Shown: positions 4,205 to 5,325 of the stretch, one piece after another | Numbering within the stretch: the stretch's first letter is position 1 | How the letters are laid out: each line of letters starts with the position of its first letter | From: Rhodoferax sp. | GTDB taxonomy: Bacteria; Pseudomonadota; Gammaproteobacteria; Burkholderiales; Burkholderiaceae_C | Reading direction: 5' to 3' | Length of the DNA: 5,325 nt | NCBI GenBank assembly: GCA_016463455.1 | Contig: JAEMRG010000102.1 | Span: 1 to 5,325, forward strand | Translations under genes and position numbers: made by a program | Notes under the pieces: generated by a model | Seen by the model: only the letters and a program-made list of their open reading frames with translations | Database searches by the model: none | Told to the model about the DNA's origin: nothing

Positions 4205-5325
4205 GTGAGCCTTCTTAAGTCCGCCTCTACCGTGTCCCTGTGGACATTGGCCTCGCGCGTCACCGGCTTGCTGCGCGAAACCCTGATGGCCGCACTGTTT
4301 GGCGCCAGCGCCCTGACCGACGCGTTTAACGTCGCTTTTCGTATCCCCAACCTATTTCGCCGCATGTTTGCCGAAGGCGCCTTCAGCCAGGCTTTTGTGC
4401 CGGTGCTCGCTGCCAGCAAAGCCCAAGACGGCGATGCGGCGACCAAAGTGCTGATCGACCAGGTGGCTACCTTATTGGCCTGGACCATGGTTCTGGTGTG
4501 CATAGCAGGTGTCTTGCTGGCACCCTGGATGGTCTGGGCCATGGCCAGCGGCTTGCCGCAAGCCGGTTTTGATGCAGCGGTCTGGATGACGCGCTTTATG
4601 TTCCCCTACATCGGCTGCATGTCGTTGGTGGCGCTGTCATCGGGCATTTTGAATACCTACAAGCGCTTCGCCATTCCAGCGGCTACGCCGGTGCTGCTCA
4701 ATGTGTGCACGATTGCGGCCGCTTGGTGGCTCTCGCCCTGGTTTGGCACGCAGGGCGTAGAGCCGATATATGCCATGGCTATCGGGGTAATGGCCGGTGG
4801 CGTGTTACAGCTAGGTTTGCAAATACCGGCCCTGGCAGCCCTGGGTTTGCTGCCGCGCCTGGGCCTGGGTTGGTCGGCACTGCGCGCGGCTTGGCAAGAC
4901 CCCGGTACCCGCACTATCGTGCGGCTCATGGGCCCGGCCTTGCTGGGCGTGAGCGTGGCGCAAATCTCCTTGCTCATCAATACCCAGATCGCCTCTCACT
5001 TGGCCACTGGCAGCGTCAGCTGGCTCAGTTATGCGGACCGGCTGATGGAGTTTCCTACCGCCCTGCTGGGCGTGGCCCTGGGCGTGGTGCTGATCCCGCG
5101 GCTGGCGGCAGCGCGTGCCACCGCCAATACCGGCGACTATTCGGCGCTCTTGGACTGGGGTTTGCGCATCGTGGTCTTGCTGGCTACGCCCTGTGCTGTG
5201 GCGCTATTGCTGTTTGCGCAGCCCTTGGTCGCGGTGCTATTTCATTACCGCGCCTTCACCGCTTTTGATGTACAGCAAACCGCCTTGGCCCTTACCGGTT
5301 GGGGTGTGGGGCTGGTGGGGCTGGT
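4205..5325 (+). CDS. murJ: Lipid II flippase MurJ (MviN), N-terminal 373 residues, cut by window edge
   Basis: An inner-membrane MOP-superfamily transporter that moves lipid II to the periplasmic face for peptidoglycan synthesis. The frame stays open to the right edge, giving 373 full codons; by comparison with E. coli MurJ (511 residues) roughly 140 are missing. The opening reads MSLLKSASTVSLWTLASRVT. Next come GLLRE, the ALTDAFNVAFRIPNLFRR block and AEGAFSQAFVP. Arg18, Arg24, Asp39 and Arg52 fall at the same numbers as the functionally important charged residues of the E. coli protein, and Arg279 in YADRLMEFP corresponds to its Arg270. Long hydrophobic segments alternate with short polar loops throughout. 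The start is GTG: an in-frame TAA at 4193-4195 rules out anything further upstream, and the next starts would lose part or all of the conserved N-terminal block. No clear Shine-Dalgarno sequence precedes it. The gene diverges from rpsT with 83 bp between the starts. Confidence 0.96.
   Translation, partial: MSLLKSASTVSLWTLASRVTGLLRETLMAALFGASALTDAFNVAFRIPNLFRRMFAEGAFSQAFVPVLAASKAQDGDAATKVLIDQVATLLAWTMVLVCIAGVLLAPWMVWAMASGLPQAGFDAAVWMTRFMFPYIGCMSLVALSSGILNTYKRFAIPAATPVLLNVCTIAAAWWLSPWFGTQGVEPIYAMAIGVMAGGVLQLGLQIPALAALGLLPRLGLGWSALRAAWQDPGTRTIVRLMGPALLGVSVAQISLLINTQIASHLATGSVSWLSYADRLMEFPTALLGVALGVVLIPRLAAARATANTGDYSALLDWGLRIVVLLATPCAVALLLFAQPLVAVLFHYRAFTAFDVQQTALALTGWGVGLVGL
4411..4425 (+). repeat. 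15-bp direct repeat, copy inside murJ
   Basis: Identical to 4150-4164. Here it lies in murJ, in the codons for Ala-Ala-Ser-Lys-Ala-Gln just after the conserved AFVPVL segment, so coding constraint alone could account for this copy. Confidence 0.55.

Noticed and set aside
4192..5268. Minus-strand frames 4192-4542 and 4657-4980 and the + strand frame 4705-5268 overlapping murJ
   Set aside because: Murj is continuous in one frame from 4205 to the edge with conserved residues, so the other frames are shadows.
1..5325. A new multi-gene system such as defence, toxin-immunity or mobile element
   Set aside because: All complete genes are core metabolism, translation or envelope genes plus a conserved unknown; no transposase, integrase, repeat array or tRNA-like target was seen.

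Overview
The window reads as ordinary chromosomal DNA of a Betaproteobacterium, most likely Burkholderiales and perhaps a Comamonadaceae-type genome. The basis is the protein flavour (ArgD, ArgF, a DUF3579 protein, S20, MurJ), the moderately high GC of most genes, and the remembered neighbourhood of these genes in that order. The genus cannot be fixed from sequence alone. Seven protein-coding genes are supported. Two are cut by the window edges. No RNA genes, mobile elements or CRISPR arrays were seen.

Left part (1-2446): the C-terminal end of an unrecognised, lysine-rich, AT-richer gene on the + strand runs head-on into a minus-strand arginine pair. The pair is argD (acetylornithine aminotransferase, upstream) followed after 46 bp by argF (anabolic ornithine carbamoyltransferase). 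ArgD makes N-acetylornithine. After deacylation, ArgF turns ornithine plus carbamoyl phosphate into citrulline.

Middle (2447-3751): a divergent intergenic region of about 250 bp holds a perfect 7-bp dyad in the argD leader. It is followed on the + strand by a small DUF3579 gene and, 30 bp later, a flavin-reductase-like FMN-binding protein gene. This pair ends at a strong, symmetrical, probably bidirectional terminator (3726-3751).

Right part (3752-5325): rpsT (ribosomal protein S20) lies on the minus strand and uses the same terminator from the other side. Its promoter carries a perfect TATAAT. Divergently, murJ (lipid II flippase) starts from a GTG and runs off the right edge.

No new multi-gene system such as defence, toxin or secretion is visible. 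The most interesting unexplained structure surrounds rpsT. The predicted 5' end of its mRNA and the tail just before its terminator carry perfectly complementary 12-base segments, and four stem-loops are stacked from the end of the coding region to the terminator. Secondary points are the dyad in the argD leader, the base-composition drop at the left edge, and the conserved but uncharacterised DUF3579/flavin reductase pair.
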